From: Desulfobulbaceae bacterium UBA2213
GTDB taxonomy: Bacteria > Desulfobacterota > Desulfobulbia > Desulfobulbales > Desulfocapsaceae
Assembly (NCBI GenBank): GCA_002327225.1
Contig: DCUN01000071.1
Coordinates: 217 to 13,272, forward strand
Direction of reading: 5' to 3'
DNA: 13,056 nt
Made by a program: the position numbers and the translations under genes. Shown piece by piece: positions 1 through 5,770 of the stretch. The notes under the pieces were generated by a model. It ran no database searches and was not told the DNA's origin. It was given only the letters and a program-made list of their open reading frames with translations. Each line of letters begins with the position of its first letter. Position 1 is the first letter of the stretch.

Positions 1-65
1 TACAGGAAACAACATTTTCACCCGGCTGCAATTGTTAAACCGGAAAATGCTGGAGATGAGAAATG

Positions 66-100
66 AAAAGGCCCGATTCTTCATTGGGAAGGATCGGGCC
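66..100 (-). terminator. Rho-independent terminator after fliW
   Basis: GGCCCGAT (70-77) pairs with ATCGGGCC (93-100), extended by four further pairs including one G-U to a 12-bp stem with a 7-base loop (82-88). On the minus strand the stem is followed by TTTT and then CATTT, the expected U-rich end. On the plus strand no T run follows, so it acts on the flagellar transcript. It marks the end of the flgK-fliW unit. Confidence 0.9.
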
Positions 101-121
101 GGCGGGATAAAAAAAGAATCT

Positions 122-541
122 TTAAGAGGGGAGTGGTGTTCGGGACTGGTATTCTGTGTTTTCCAGAATCACCTGAATGGCCCGGTTGCTCGTGGGGGCA
201 AATAAAATGGGAGCGGCCAGATTCAGGGTGATTTTCTGGTCTGGCGGCACAGTGACCACTGCCAGAATATAGCATTCCTCTTCGAGGCCTATTTGTAACG
301 AGCTTCTTTCAGTATCGTCAGGCGTTACCTTGTATTCGAGAAAGAAATTGGTCGGGTCGGTGAGGACAAAGGCGATTTCAGGGTCGTCGACGCTTTGAAT
401 CCAGAACAGCGGGCCTTCCTTTTTATTGGGCATGACAATGAAAGAGCGCAGATTGGGGAATCCGATCAGGCCAGCGGGAAAGTAGAGCAGATTTTCCGGA
501 TCGTATTCAACGTCACCAAAGCGTGTCAGTATTTTTTTCAT
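122..541 (-). CDS. fliW: FliW, flagellar assembly factor and CsrA antagonist
   Basis: 139-residue FliW, about the usual family length. Conserved blocks: FPAGLIGFP (21-29), PLFWIQSVDDPEIAFVLTDP (44-63) and TLNLAAPILFAPTSNRAIQV (105-124). In the family FliW binds either flagellin or CsrA: after flagellin is secreted, free FliW binds CsrA and relieves repression of flagellin translation. The ATG overlaps the csrA stop (ATGA) and has only a weak ribosome site (GGGA 14 bases upstream), so translation is probably coupled to csrA, keeping the two proteins in proportion. Last gene of the unit; a terminator begins 22 bases after the stop. Confidence 0.97.
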   Translation of the reverse strand: MKKILTRFGDVEYDPENLLYFPAGLIGFPNLRSFIVMPNKKEGPLFWIQSVDDPEIAFVLTDPTNFFLEYKVTPDDTERSSLQIGLEEECYILAVVTVPPDQKITLNLAAPILFAPTSNRAIQVILENTEYQSRTPLPS

Positions 542-780
542 TTTTTCTTTATTCCCACTGAGAGGTTGTCACTGAGGGTATCCAGATCGATCATATTCCA
601 CTGGGCCGCGGTACGGTTCTCCATGGTGATACGGTCATAGATCTCTTGCCGGTAGATTTTTCTGTCTTGAGGTGCTTCGATGCCGATACGAACACCGCCA
701 CCTTTCATTTCAATAATCTTGATTGTTATATCGTCTCCGATGACAAATCCCTCACCGGGCTTTCTGGTAAGAACCAGCAT
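538..780 (-). CDS. csrA: CsrA, RNA-binding translational regulator
   Basis: 80-residue CsrA/RsmA. The N-terminus MLVLTRKPGEGFVIGDDI and the strand GVRIGIEAPQDRKIYRQEIY (29-48) are canonical; RNA-binding residues L4, R6 and R44 are all present. It exceeds the 61-residue enteric protein by about 19 residues, with a C-terminal extension from residue 52 onward. In Bacillus such an extended CsrA is bound and inhibited by FliW, and fliW follows here with a four-base ATGA overlap, so antagonism by FliW is expected. The ribosome site GTGGAGC itself contains a GGA. Targets are probably flagellin mRNA (gene not in the window) and perhaps its own leader. Confidence 0.97.
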   Translation of the reverse strand: MLVLTRKPGEGFVIGDDITIKIIEMKGGGVRIGIEAPQDRKIYRQEIYDRITMENRTAAQWNMIDLDTLSDNLSVGIKKK

Positions 781-1054
781 GGTTTAGCTCCACAAAATGA
801 ATGAAGACCCGATTAGGGTCATAGCATAAAAAAAATAAAATATGAAAGTGTTGCAGGCGTCTGTTCTGTCCTTCATATCTTTTACAAAGGAGCCTCTTGC
901 AGCAGGACGAAAGAAGTCCATCAACTGGTCATCTGAATGTACGAAAATGGTTCCCCGATACAAGAACACGGGGAGTGATATCGTGGTCATTTTGCAGGAA
1001 GCTCACAGAATTCAAGGATAGAACAAAAGATTGATTTTTAATTTATGCGATCTG
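781..1054 (-). promoter_or_regulatory. flgL-csrA intergenic region: possible structured csrA leader
   Basis: 274 bases with no convincing gene. On the transcribed strand four GGA motifs occur, at 954-952, 919-917, 871-869 and 791-789, the last being the csrA ribosome site GTGGAGC. One small hairpin (CCCCG/CGGGG, 953-957 with 969-973) partly contains the first GGA; another (GACCC/GGGTC, 806-810 with 816-820) lies just before the ribosome site. CsrA binds GGA-containing leaders, and autoregulation of csrA is known in other bacteria, so self-repression is plausible. No promoter is clear here; csrA may be read from flgK. Confidence 0.4.
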
Positions 1055-2095
1055 TTACAAATAATCAAGGATAGAGATTTTCGAAACCTTGGCGGTGATG
1101 CTCAGCGCTGCCTGAAACGCTGTTTCCTGCTGGCTGATTTCAGCAAAGGTTTTAATAGCATCAGCATCCTGGTACCTGGAAAGGATCATTTGCAGATCCA
1201 TCCACACATCTTCTTGATGCATCATTGCAGTTTCAACCCTGTTGGCCTTGTTGCCAAGCTGGCTGCGCATCCTGCGGTTCTGGTCGGCGGCAATATCCAG
1301 ATTTTCCATCGCAGCTTTGAGGCCTCCACCCGCACCTGCCGGATCATCAATATTGCCGCCGCGCAGGGCCTCTTCCAGCCGGGTAAGAACGCTGAAGATG
1401 TCTACTCTTCCCGGGTCTGAGGGATACCCTGTGGCGGGCGGGACGGGGCCGGCCTGCATGACGCTGTTGCTGATACCCATAAAGAGGTCATTGCCGGTCA
1501 GATTTGTCTGTAACCGCTCACCGGCGGTGATTTCCAGCTCGGTGGGGTTCGGGTCTCCCTGGTAGATATAGGGCCAGGTGCTTGAGTCGGCCGGGTTGTA
1601 TGGTGGATTGGTGTTGAGTGGATCAGTGGGCGGGTTGGGATTGTAATTGGGGTTAGGGACAAACGGTGGGAGGTTTTCCTGGTATCCGGAAAAGATATAC
1701 TTGCCATCCACTGTCCCGTTGGCAGCACTCAGAAGCTGCTGCTGCAGATGTTTGACTTCATCGGCAAAAACGGCCATGTCGGTGTTGGTCATGGCGCCGT
1801 TAATGGAGTTGATGGTGATTTCCTTAACACGTTGCAGAATGTTTTCCACCTGCTCAAGATGCCCGTCTGTGGCCTCCATCTTGTCGAGTGAGACACCTGC
1901 GGTGTCGAGATAGCGCTCAGTGCTTCTGATCTGGGTCCGGGTGGTGAGAACCGGTCGGATTGAGGTCGGATCGTCGGATGGTTTGTTCAGCTTGAGGCCG
2001 GTAGCGCCCTGGAGGCGAAGATTTTCAAGCCTGGCGCTGATATTACCCAGATTGGACTGGAGCATACGGTAAGTGGAGCCATCTGTTACTTTCAT
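1055..2095 (-). CDS. flgL: FlgL, hook-filament junction protein 3
   Basis: 346-residue flagellin-like junction protein (HAP3). N-terminal D0/D1 helix with LGNISARLENLRLQGATGLK (16-35) and the FlgL/flagellin motif LNKPSDDPTSIRPVL (36-50). SAANGTVDGKYIFSGYQ (123-139) is the FlgL 'G.Y.FsG' region. The C-terminal helix DADAIKTFAEISQQETAFQA (310-329) ends in the terminal LDYL. Longer than the enteric protein (about 317), partly because of a proline- and asparagine-rich stretch at residues 142-177 in the variable domain. Ribosome site AAGGTGG, 8 bases before the ATG. It follows flgK closely; csrA starts 274 bases downstream. Confidence 0.95.
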   Translation of the reverse strand: MKVTDGSTYRMLQSNLGNISARLENLRLQGATGLKLNKPSDDPTSIRPVLTTRTQIRSTERYLDTAGVSLDKMEATDGHLEQVENILQRVKEITINSINGAMTNTDMAVFADEVKHLQQQLLSAANGTVDGKYIFSGYQENLPPFVPNPNYNPNPPTDPLNTNPPYNPADSSTWPYIYQGDPNPTELEITAGERLQTNLTGNDLFMGISNSVMQAGPVPPATGYPSDPGRVDIFSVLTRLEEALRGGNIDDPAGAGGGLKAAMENLDIAADQNRRMRSQLGNKANRVETAMMHQEDVWMDLQMILSRYQDADAIKTFAEISQQETAFQAALSITAKVSKISILDYL

Positions 2096-2125
2096 TTGTT
2101 GCCACCTTCTAAAGAGATATGATCG

Positions 2126-3547
2126 TTATCGTTTTAAATTTATGAGGGTTGACATCATCTCATCTATAGTGGAGAGGAATTTGGCCGAAGATTCAAAACC
2201 GCGCTGGTATTGGATAAGACTGATCATCTCCTCATCCAGAGACACGCCAGCCTGTCCATCCCGCATGTTTTGAAGCTGCATCATCGCGTCCTCGGCACCC
2301 CCTAGCGAGAGCGAATTCTGATTGGCCATGATACCTACGGTTGCGGACATCTTTCCGTAATAAGAGGTAAAATTATCAGCTCCGTTGATGAGAACGGTTT
2401 TACCAAGCGAGGCAATGTTCAGGGCGTTCCGGTTGTCACCCGGGGCTACCAGCGCCGGAGGAATGGGAGTCTGTGCTGCTGCCACATGACGTGAGTCAGT
2501 GAGGTCCATTTTGATGTTGCGAGCCGCGTCACGCCATGCAGGGTCTGCTGCCAGGGCAGGGGGCGGGTTCGGGGTGAAGAAATTCCTGCCGCTGACAGAA
2601 TCCAGCCCAGCTCCTGCCGCATGGGCAGTATTGACCGCCTGGGTGATTTCGTAGGCCAGCCTGTCCAGATTGTCGTTCAGTCCGGGGATGACGGTGTCGC
2701 GGATATTGACCATTCCATAAAACTCTCCGCCAAGGTTGTTCAGACCGATATTTCTGGTGACTCCTCCGGCATGCAGTACCAGGTCAAGATTCTGACCATT
2801 ATGGACAGCCTCGATAGGCATGGCTGTTGCACCTTGAACCAAAGGCAGACCGCCCGGGAGTTGAACCGCCAGCATGCCCTTGGAATCGGTGTATGTCTGA
2901 ACGCCAAGGCTGGATGCCAGCTCTTTGGCCAGCGTGTCACGACGATCCATGGCGCTGTTTGCCGTCCGGCCCTGTGATTCAACGTGGAAGATGTGCGTGT
3001 TGAGTTCGGCGATTTCATTGATCTTGGAATTCACACCATCAACCTTGGAGATAATGGAGTCGTTGATGTTCTGCTGAACTGTATTCAGGTCATTGGAGAG
3101 AGTATGAAAGGTTGTGGCCAGCAGTTCGCCGCGTTGAATAACGATGTCCCGTTCAGTCATGCCGCTGGGGTTGGCGGAGAGCTCCTGCCAGGAATCAAAA
3201 AAACGGTCGATCTCCGTGGCAAGGTTCTGATCAGTGATGTTGAAGATGCGTTCAAGCTCGGCAAGAGGAGTGGCCTGCCCGCTCTGGAGTCCAAATTCAA
3301 TGGACTTATTCTGGAGCTGACTCGTGACAAAGGTGTCAAAGTCACGTCGAACATCGCTGATTGTAACCCCCTGGCCAATGAAGAAGCCACCGAAATTCAT
3401 GGAAGGGTAGGGATCTAACACCGCGCCTTGTCGTGAATAGCCGGGTGTGTTGACATTGGATATATTGTTGCCGATAATCTCAATGGATTTCTGATTAACG
3501 GCAAGGGACGTCTTTCCGGCATTGAGTGCGGTAAGTAATCCGGCCAT
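2126..3547 (-). CDS. flgK: FlgK, hook-filament junction protein 1
   Basis: 473-residue junction protein (HAP1). N-terminal axial signature NNISNVNTPGYSRQ (27-40), followed by FIGQGVTISDVRRDFD, which is diagnostic of FlgK. The long middle helical domain contains NPSGMTERDIVIQRGELLAT. The C-terminal axial helix SLDEEMISLIQYQRGFESSA starts near residue 436 and continues with KFLSTIDEMMSTLINL. Slightly shorter than enteric FlgK (about 547), with a reduced variable domain. The ATG at 3547 has an AAGGA ribosome site at suitable distance. First gene of the last unit; flgL follows after 30 bases. FlgN from the previous unit is its expected chaperone. Confidence 0.97.
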   Translation of the reverse strand: MAGLLTALNAGKTSLAVNQKSIEIIGNNISNVNTPGYSRQGAVLDPYPSMNFGGFFIGQGVTISDVRRDFDTFVTSQLQNKSIEFGLQSGQATPLAELERIFNITDQNLATEIDRFFDSWQELSANPSGMTERDIVIQRGELLATTFHTLSNDLNTVQQNINDSIISKVDGVNSKINEIAELNTHIFHVESQGRTANSAMDRRDTLAKELASSLGVQTYTDSKGMLAVQLPGGLPLVQGATAMPIEAVHNGQNLDLVLHAGGVTRNIGLNNLGGEFYGMVNIRDTVIPGLNDNLDRLAYEITQAVNTAHAAGAGLDSVSGRNFFTPNPPPALAADPAWRDAARNIKMDLTDSRHVAAAQTPIPPALVAPGDNRNALNIASLGKTVLINGADNFTSYYGKMSATVGIMANQNSLSLGGAEDAMMQLQNMRDGQAGVSLDEEMISLIQYQRGFESSAKFLSTIDEMMSTLINLKR

Positions 3548-3613
3548 AGTGGTTTATCCTTGGTTTGAGAAAAACTGTGCCATCATTGTGAGGATGGTTG
3601 TTGGATTTTATTT

Positions 3614-3691
3614 AGTGCCTTACAGATTATTTTCTCGGAGTCTGCGCTTACCTGTTTTTTTTTTTTAAGAAAATAATCTGCGAAAGGCACT
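3614..3691 (-). promoter_or_regulatory. Long hairpin with A12 loop tract in the flgK leader
   Basis: Arms 3614-3621/3684-3691 (8 bp, AGTGCCTT) and 3623-3635/3668-3680 (13 bp, CAGATTATTTTCT) are separated by a 1-by-3 internal loop, giving 21 pairs around a 32-base loop. On the minus strand, the transcribed sense, the loop has a run of twelve A (plus-strand T12 at 3655-3666). No U tract follows the stem, so it is not a terminator for flgK transcription. Downstream of the predicted start it would be part of the mRNA leader, about 67 bases before the flgK ATG. Function unknown: mRNA stability, an RNA-binding site, or a repeat insertion are all possible. Confidence 0.65.
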
Positions 3692-3719
3692 TATCCCGTT
3701 TATTGGGGTTAGTAATATT

Positions 3720-3747
3720 ATATCGGTAAAATGAGAGGGAATGTTTA
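3720..3747 (-). promoter_or_regulatory. Candidate sigma-28 promoter of flgK-flgL-csrA-fliW
   Basis: Minus-strand TAAA (3747-3744), a 16-base spacer and ACCGATAT (3727-3720), which matches the sigma-28 -10 element GCCGATAA at 6 of 8 positions. Spacing equals that of the box before the flgM unit. It lies between the terminator of the upstream unit and flgK, the only place a promoter for this late unit could be. The start would be near 3713, giving a leader of about 165 bases. flgK and flgL are classic late or sigma-28-responsive genes. Confidence 0.6.
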
Positions 3748-3833
3748 GGAGGCGTTACGAAATTGCATGGCCATTTCTGTCAATTTCGTAACGGCTCCGT
3801 ATGCCACGCAGCTCCTGGCATTTAGATGGCCAT
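3748..3833. repeat. Cluster of inverted repeats upstream of the flgK promoter, possible dispersed intergenic element
   Basis: A 13-bp perfect inverted repeat (CGTTACGAAATTG, 3753-3765, with 3781-3793) extends by four more pairs after one mismatch (GGAG 3748-3751 with CTCC 3795-3798). Its loop contains the self-complementary ATGGCCAT (3767-3774), which recurs at 3826-3833. Between them is a second hairpin (ATGCCA 3801-3806 with TGGCAT 3816-3821). The block ends one base from the -35 TAAA of the candidate flgK promoter. It encodes nothing visible. It could be an operator region or a REP/MITE-like repeat; only a genome-wide search would tell. Confidence 0.6.
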
Positions 3834-3892
3834 GTTATTTTTTACAGCGGCTTAGTCGGGGGGCGGGAGGAAAAACGGATTGTGCTGCTATG

Positions 3893-3951
3893 AAAAAATA
3901 TCCTCATTTGATTCCCATGGACGGTATGGGAATCAGATGAGGATATTTTTT
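3893..3951. terminator. Strong bidirectional Rho-independent terminator after flgN
   Basis: Arms 3893-3918 and 3926-3951 pair over about 26 bp with one G-U position (TATCCTCATTTGATTCCCA against its complement) and a 7-base loop. Both ends run into A/T tracts (A6 on one side, T7 on the other), so it can stop transcription from either direction. No plus-strand gene lies upstream in the window, so the relevant use is the end of the flgM-flgN unit. Confidence 0.93.
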
Positions 3952-3984
3952 TGAGACCTGGAGAGGCCCTGGCTTTTCGGGAAA

Positions 3985-4338
3985 TTAAATCCTTCCAGAA
4001 AGAAGTCTGCCGTTGACGGGTGCGGATATGGTTCCGGCGCTTGCGGAATAGGTTGAGGTGACGCTTCGCTTTCCAAGAAATTCCATGGTCTCCCGGATCC
4101 ACCCCAGTGTGGCCTTGAACAGATAGGCGTTACGGCGATTTTCATGGCGGATTTGAGCAGCAATGCCTTTGTCTGCCTGGTCGATCGTCTGCACATGGGC
4201 GAGCAGCTGCAGCAGCTCTTCTTTTTCGGCCATGACCTGGTTCATTCCTGTAAAGTTCAGGGTCTTGGCGCATTCCCTCTCCTCAATGATCAGGTCTCGC
4301 AGACGGATAAGGTTGTCATGGGTCTTGCCGATGATCAT
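3985..4338 (-). CDS. flgN: FlgN, export chaperone for FlgK and FlgL
   Basis: 117-residue all-helical protein. Helix-forming N-terminal part with HDNLIRLRDLIIEERECAKT (7-26) and MAEKEELLQLLAHVQTID (36-53). The family-typical segment is IRHENRRNAYLFKATLGWIR (63-82). The C-terminal tail TYSASAGTISAPVNGRLLSG (96-115) resembles the substrate-binding end of FlgN proteins. The start is fused to the flgM stop (ATGA overlap), implying translational coupling. Its clients FlgK and FlgL are encoded immediately downstream but in a separate unit, because the strong terminator 3893-3951 comes 34 bases after the stop. FlgN sequences are poorly conserved; the call rests on length, the helical pattern, the tail and position. 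Confidence 0.85.
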   Translation of the reverse strand: MIIGKTHDNLIRLRDLIIEERECAKTLNFTGMNQVMAEKEELLQLLAHVQTIDQADKGIAAQIRHENRRNAYLFKATLGWIRETMEFLGKRSVTSTYSASAGTISAPVNGRLLSGRI

Positions 4339-4631
4339 GATTGCTTCTCCTCAAGCAGAAACTGCATAAGGCTGCTGGCAACTTTATTCAGGTCAGGATG
4401 ATAGGAGCCCTCAGCAATCTGAGCCTTGATCTCCTGGACGCGATCGTTCCGCTGGGCCTGCATGCTGCCACTGCTTGTCTGTGCTTTTTGCACGTCCTGC
4501 AGGACAGATGAAAACAGCACCTGATCCTTTCCCTGTTTGTCTCCCGGCTTTTTGCTGGCCTGTGTCTTCTCAGCATTCTTCATGGCACCTATCTGGCCAA
4601 GACCGCCAACTCCAAAAAATTCTATACTCAT
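4335..4631 (-). CDS. flgM: FlgM, anti-sigma-28 factor
   Basis: 98 residues. The C-terminal half carries the sigma-28-binding region of FlgM: RVQEIKAQIAEGSYHPDLNK (64-83) and VASSLMQFLLEE (84-95). The N-terminal half is polar and probably unfolded, as expected for a substrate secreted through the hook. ATG 4631 is selected because AGGTGA lies 5-6 bases upstream and the product has the usual size; the longer frame to 4751 would run into the preceding gene and add an unrelated N-terminus. The stop overlaps the flgN start by four bases (ATGA). By family knowledge it binds FliA, encoded at 10927-11667, and is exported once the hook is complete, releasing FliA. The sigma-28-like box ahead of its unit would form a feedback loop. 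Confidence 0.92.
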   Translation of the reverse strand: MSIEFFGVGGLGQIGAMKNAEKTQASKKPGDKQGKDQVLFSSVLQDVQKAQTSSGSMQAQRNDRVQEIKAQIAEGSYHPDLNKVASSLMQFLLEEKQS

Positions 4632-4656
4632 AATGTCACCTGGGTTTCCCTTATGA

Positions 4657-5253
4657 TTACCGGCCAGAACTTGTTTCTTCTGCCCAGGTATCAAGTTTTT
4701 CCATTGCTGCATTGTAGGTGTTGTGGGATATGTCAGGAAGCCATCCACCAAAGGATTTCAGCGCCTCATTAAACCCCTTGGTCACACCTTCTTTCATCGC
4801 CGTCAGTCGGGAAGGATCCCCGCCCGCCATGGCGATAGCGAAATCTACAATGCGATCAGAGGTTTGTTCAACTCCAAAGTATCCGTCATCAGCAATGAGC
4901 GCCTGGGCCTCTTCCTGGCTCAGTTGACTGATATCAATCTCCGGGGCACCTTCCTGGCCTGTGGCAATTTTGAAGTCAATGCCCTGTTGCTTGAGTATAT
5001 TTAACACCAGACCACGCAGGAGGTCAAATCCATCTCCGGCGACACCCTGATCCAAGGTCAGAGATCTTGAGTAGGTTCCTGTTGTCTCGGTCCGTTCGCT
5101 GATGGTAACTGAATCACTTATAATACTGTTTTTATCCAGGGGCTTTTCGTTTATTTCTGGCAACCTGGTTTCTGCAGGCTGGAGATTTTTGTTGTTGTGC
5201 TGCCGTAGAATTTTAGGGTCGATGTGCGCCTGGTTGCTGATTGCGTTTGCCAT
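4657..5253 (-). CDS. Uncharacterised flagellar-locus protein, DUF5610-like
   Basis: 198 residues, soluble, without signal peptide or membrane segment. The N-terminal 75 residues are polar and probably disordered. A helical domain follows: FDLLRGLVLNILKQQGIDF (76-94), LSQEEAQALIADDGYFGVEQ (111-130), TSDRIVDFAIAMAGGDPSRL (131-150) and FGGWLPDISHNTYNAAMEKL (168-187). From memory these blocks match a widespread family labelled DUF5610 (some members carry the misleading name hydrogenase-4 component G); I could not run a profile search. ATG 5253 is chosen over 5292 because AAGGAGG precedes it at 9 bases. As first gene of a unit with flgM and flgN and behind a sigma-28-like box, a late flagellar or export-related role is plausible but unproven. 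flgM follows after 25 bases. Confidence 0.88.
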   Translation of the reverse strand: MANAISNQAHIDPKILRQHNNKNLQPAETRLPEINEKPLDKNSIISDSVTISERTETTGTYSRSLTLDQGVAGDGFDLLRGLVLNILKQQGIDFKIATGQEGAPEIDISQLSQEEAQALIADDGYFGVEQTSDRIVDFAIAMAGGDPSRLTAMKEGVTKGFNEALKSFGGWLPDISHNTYNAAMEKLDTWAEETSSGR

Positions 5254-5306
5254 GATCCGGTGCCTCCTTGCGTTGTTCTCTCCTGCGTCCATGCAGAAGG
5301 ATAATA

Positions 5307-5375
5307 TGACGATACTGTTTATAACGAGAGGAAGATAAGAGGGTATCTTATTTCCTGTTATAAACAGTATCGTCA
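5307..5375. repeat. Perfect 19-bp inverted repeat overlapping the flgM-unit promoter
   Basis: Arms 5307-5325 and 5357-5375 are exact reverse complements (TGACGATACTGTTTATAAC). The 31-base centre can also pair (AGGAA with TTCCT, ATAAGA with TCTTAT), so a read-through transcript from flgJ would fold into a nearly continuous hairpin of about 30 base pairs. No T tract follows on either strand, so it is not a typical terminator. The right arm includes the sigma-28-like -10 element, so a transcript started there would lack most of that arm. Possible roles are a regulator-binding site, an mRNA processing site or a remnant repeat. Confidence 0.75.
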
Positions 5376-5394
5376 GAGGAGGGAAAAAACTTTA
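5367..5394 (-). promoter_or_regulatory. Candidate sigma-28 promoter of the DUF5610-like/flgM/flgN unit
   Basis: Minus-strand TAAAGTTT begins at 5394 and matches the full enteric sigma-28 -35 element. The -10 element GACGATAC (5374-5367) matches GCCGATAA at 6 of 8 positions. The spacer from TAAA to the -10 element is 16 bases, one more than the enteric 15. Transcription would begin near 5360, about 107 bases before the first gene at 5253. It lies in the only sizeable gap before flgM. The -10 element falls inside the right arm of the inverted repeat 5307-5375. Confidence 0.6.
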
Positions 5395-5430
5395 GGTGCC
5401 GTTTTAAAATAAACAGTGATTTTTTGTTTT

Positions 5431-5754
5431 TTATTTTTGAGGCGCTATTTTGTCTTTCATCTGCTGGTACATGGCCTCGCCAATTCCAACGCCCTTGCCT
5501 GCAGCGGTTGTCTTGGCCATTTCCATGTCCAGCATCTCCTTATAGAGCTCACTGGCCATATCTTTTTCAAAAAGACCGGAGTCAGGAACAGTCTTGCGCA
5601 TAGCCTTATACATCTCCTGGATATAGACCGCCTCAAAGTCACGGCAGGATTTACGCAATGATTGCAGATTCTTACTTTCTCTGGAATCAGATTGTTTGGT
5701 GGTCGCTGCACCAGCGGCTCCCTGGATGTTCTGTGTCGGCATGTTCAGCTGCAT
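5431..5754 (-). CDS. flgJ: FlgJ-like rod-binding protein, no muramidase domain
   Basis: 107 residues, equal to only the N-terminal rod-binding domain of enteric FlgJ. The conserved core spans residues 37-101: CRDFEAVYIQEMYKAMRKTV, then FEKDMASELYKEMLDMEMAK, and GVGIGEAMYQQM. The first 35 residues are polar and low in structure. There is no peptidoglycan hydrolase domain, and no neighbour in the window encodes one, so rod passage through the wall must use an enzyme encoded elsewhere. Single-domain FlgJ is common outside beta/gamma-proteobacteria, so this is not a truncation. The ribosome site AAAGGA is well placed. It is the last gene of the rod/ring group before a 177-base gap with a promoter-like box. 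Confidence 0.93.
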   Translation of the reverse strand: MQLNMPTQNIQGAAGAATTKQSDSRESKNLQSLRKSCRDFEAVYIQEMYKAMRKTVPDSGLFEKDMASELYKEMLDMEMAKTTAAGKGVGIGEAMYQQMKDKIAPQK

Positions 5755-5770
5755 ATTGTTCCTTTAACTC

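Noticed and set aside
13..49. Imperfect hairpin CATTTTC..CGG / CCGGAAAATG left of the fliW terminator
   Set aside because: Three-base bulge and 14-base loop, no clear T tract; the terminator at 66-100 already explains transcript end.
784..990. Minus-strand 68-codon frame between flgL and csrA
   Set aside because: No convincing ribosome site before its ATG, overlaps the csrA ribosome site, composition is unlike a known small protein family, and the region is better read as an untranslated leader. Conservation in relatives could revive it.
1031..1420. Plus-strand 129-codon open frame opposite flgL
   Set aside because: Shadow of the flgL coding sequence; the product has no recognisable motif.
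2984..3418. Plus-strand 144-codon open frame opposite flgK
   Set aside because: Mirrors the flgK reading frame and shows no features of its own.
3857..3870. G-rich stretch on the plus strand suggesting a G-quadruplex
   Set aside because: Too few separate G runs within a short distance to form a standard four-run quadruplex.
4632..4751. Upstream extension of flgM to an ATG at 4751
   Set aside because: Would run about 95 bases into the preceding gene and add 40 unrelated residues; the ATG at 4631 has an excellent AGGTGA ribosome site.
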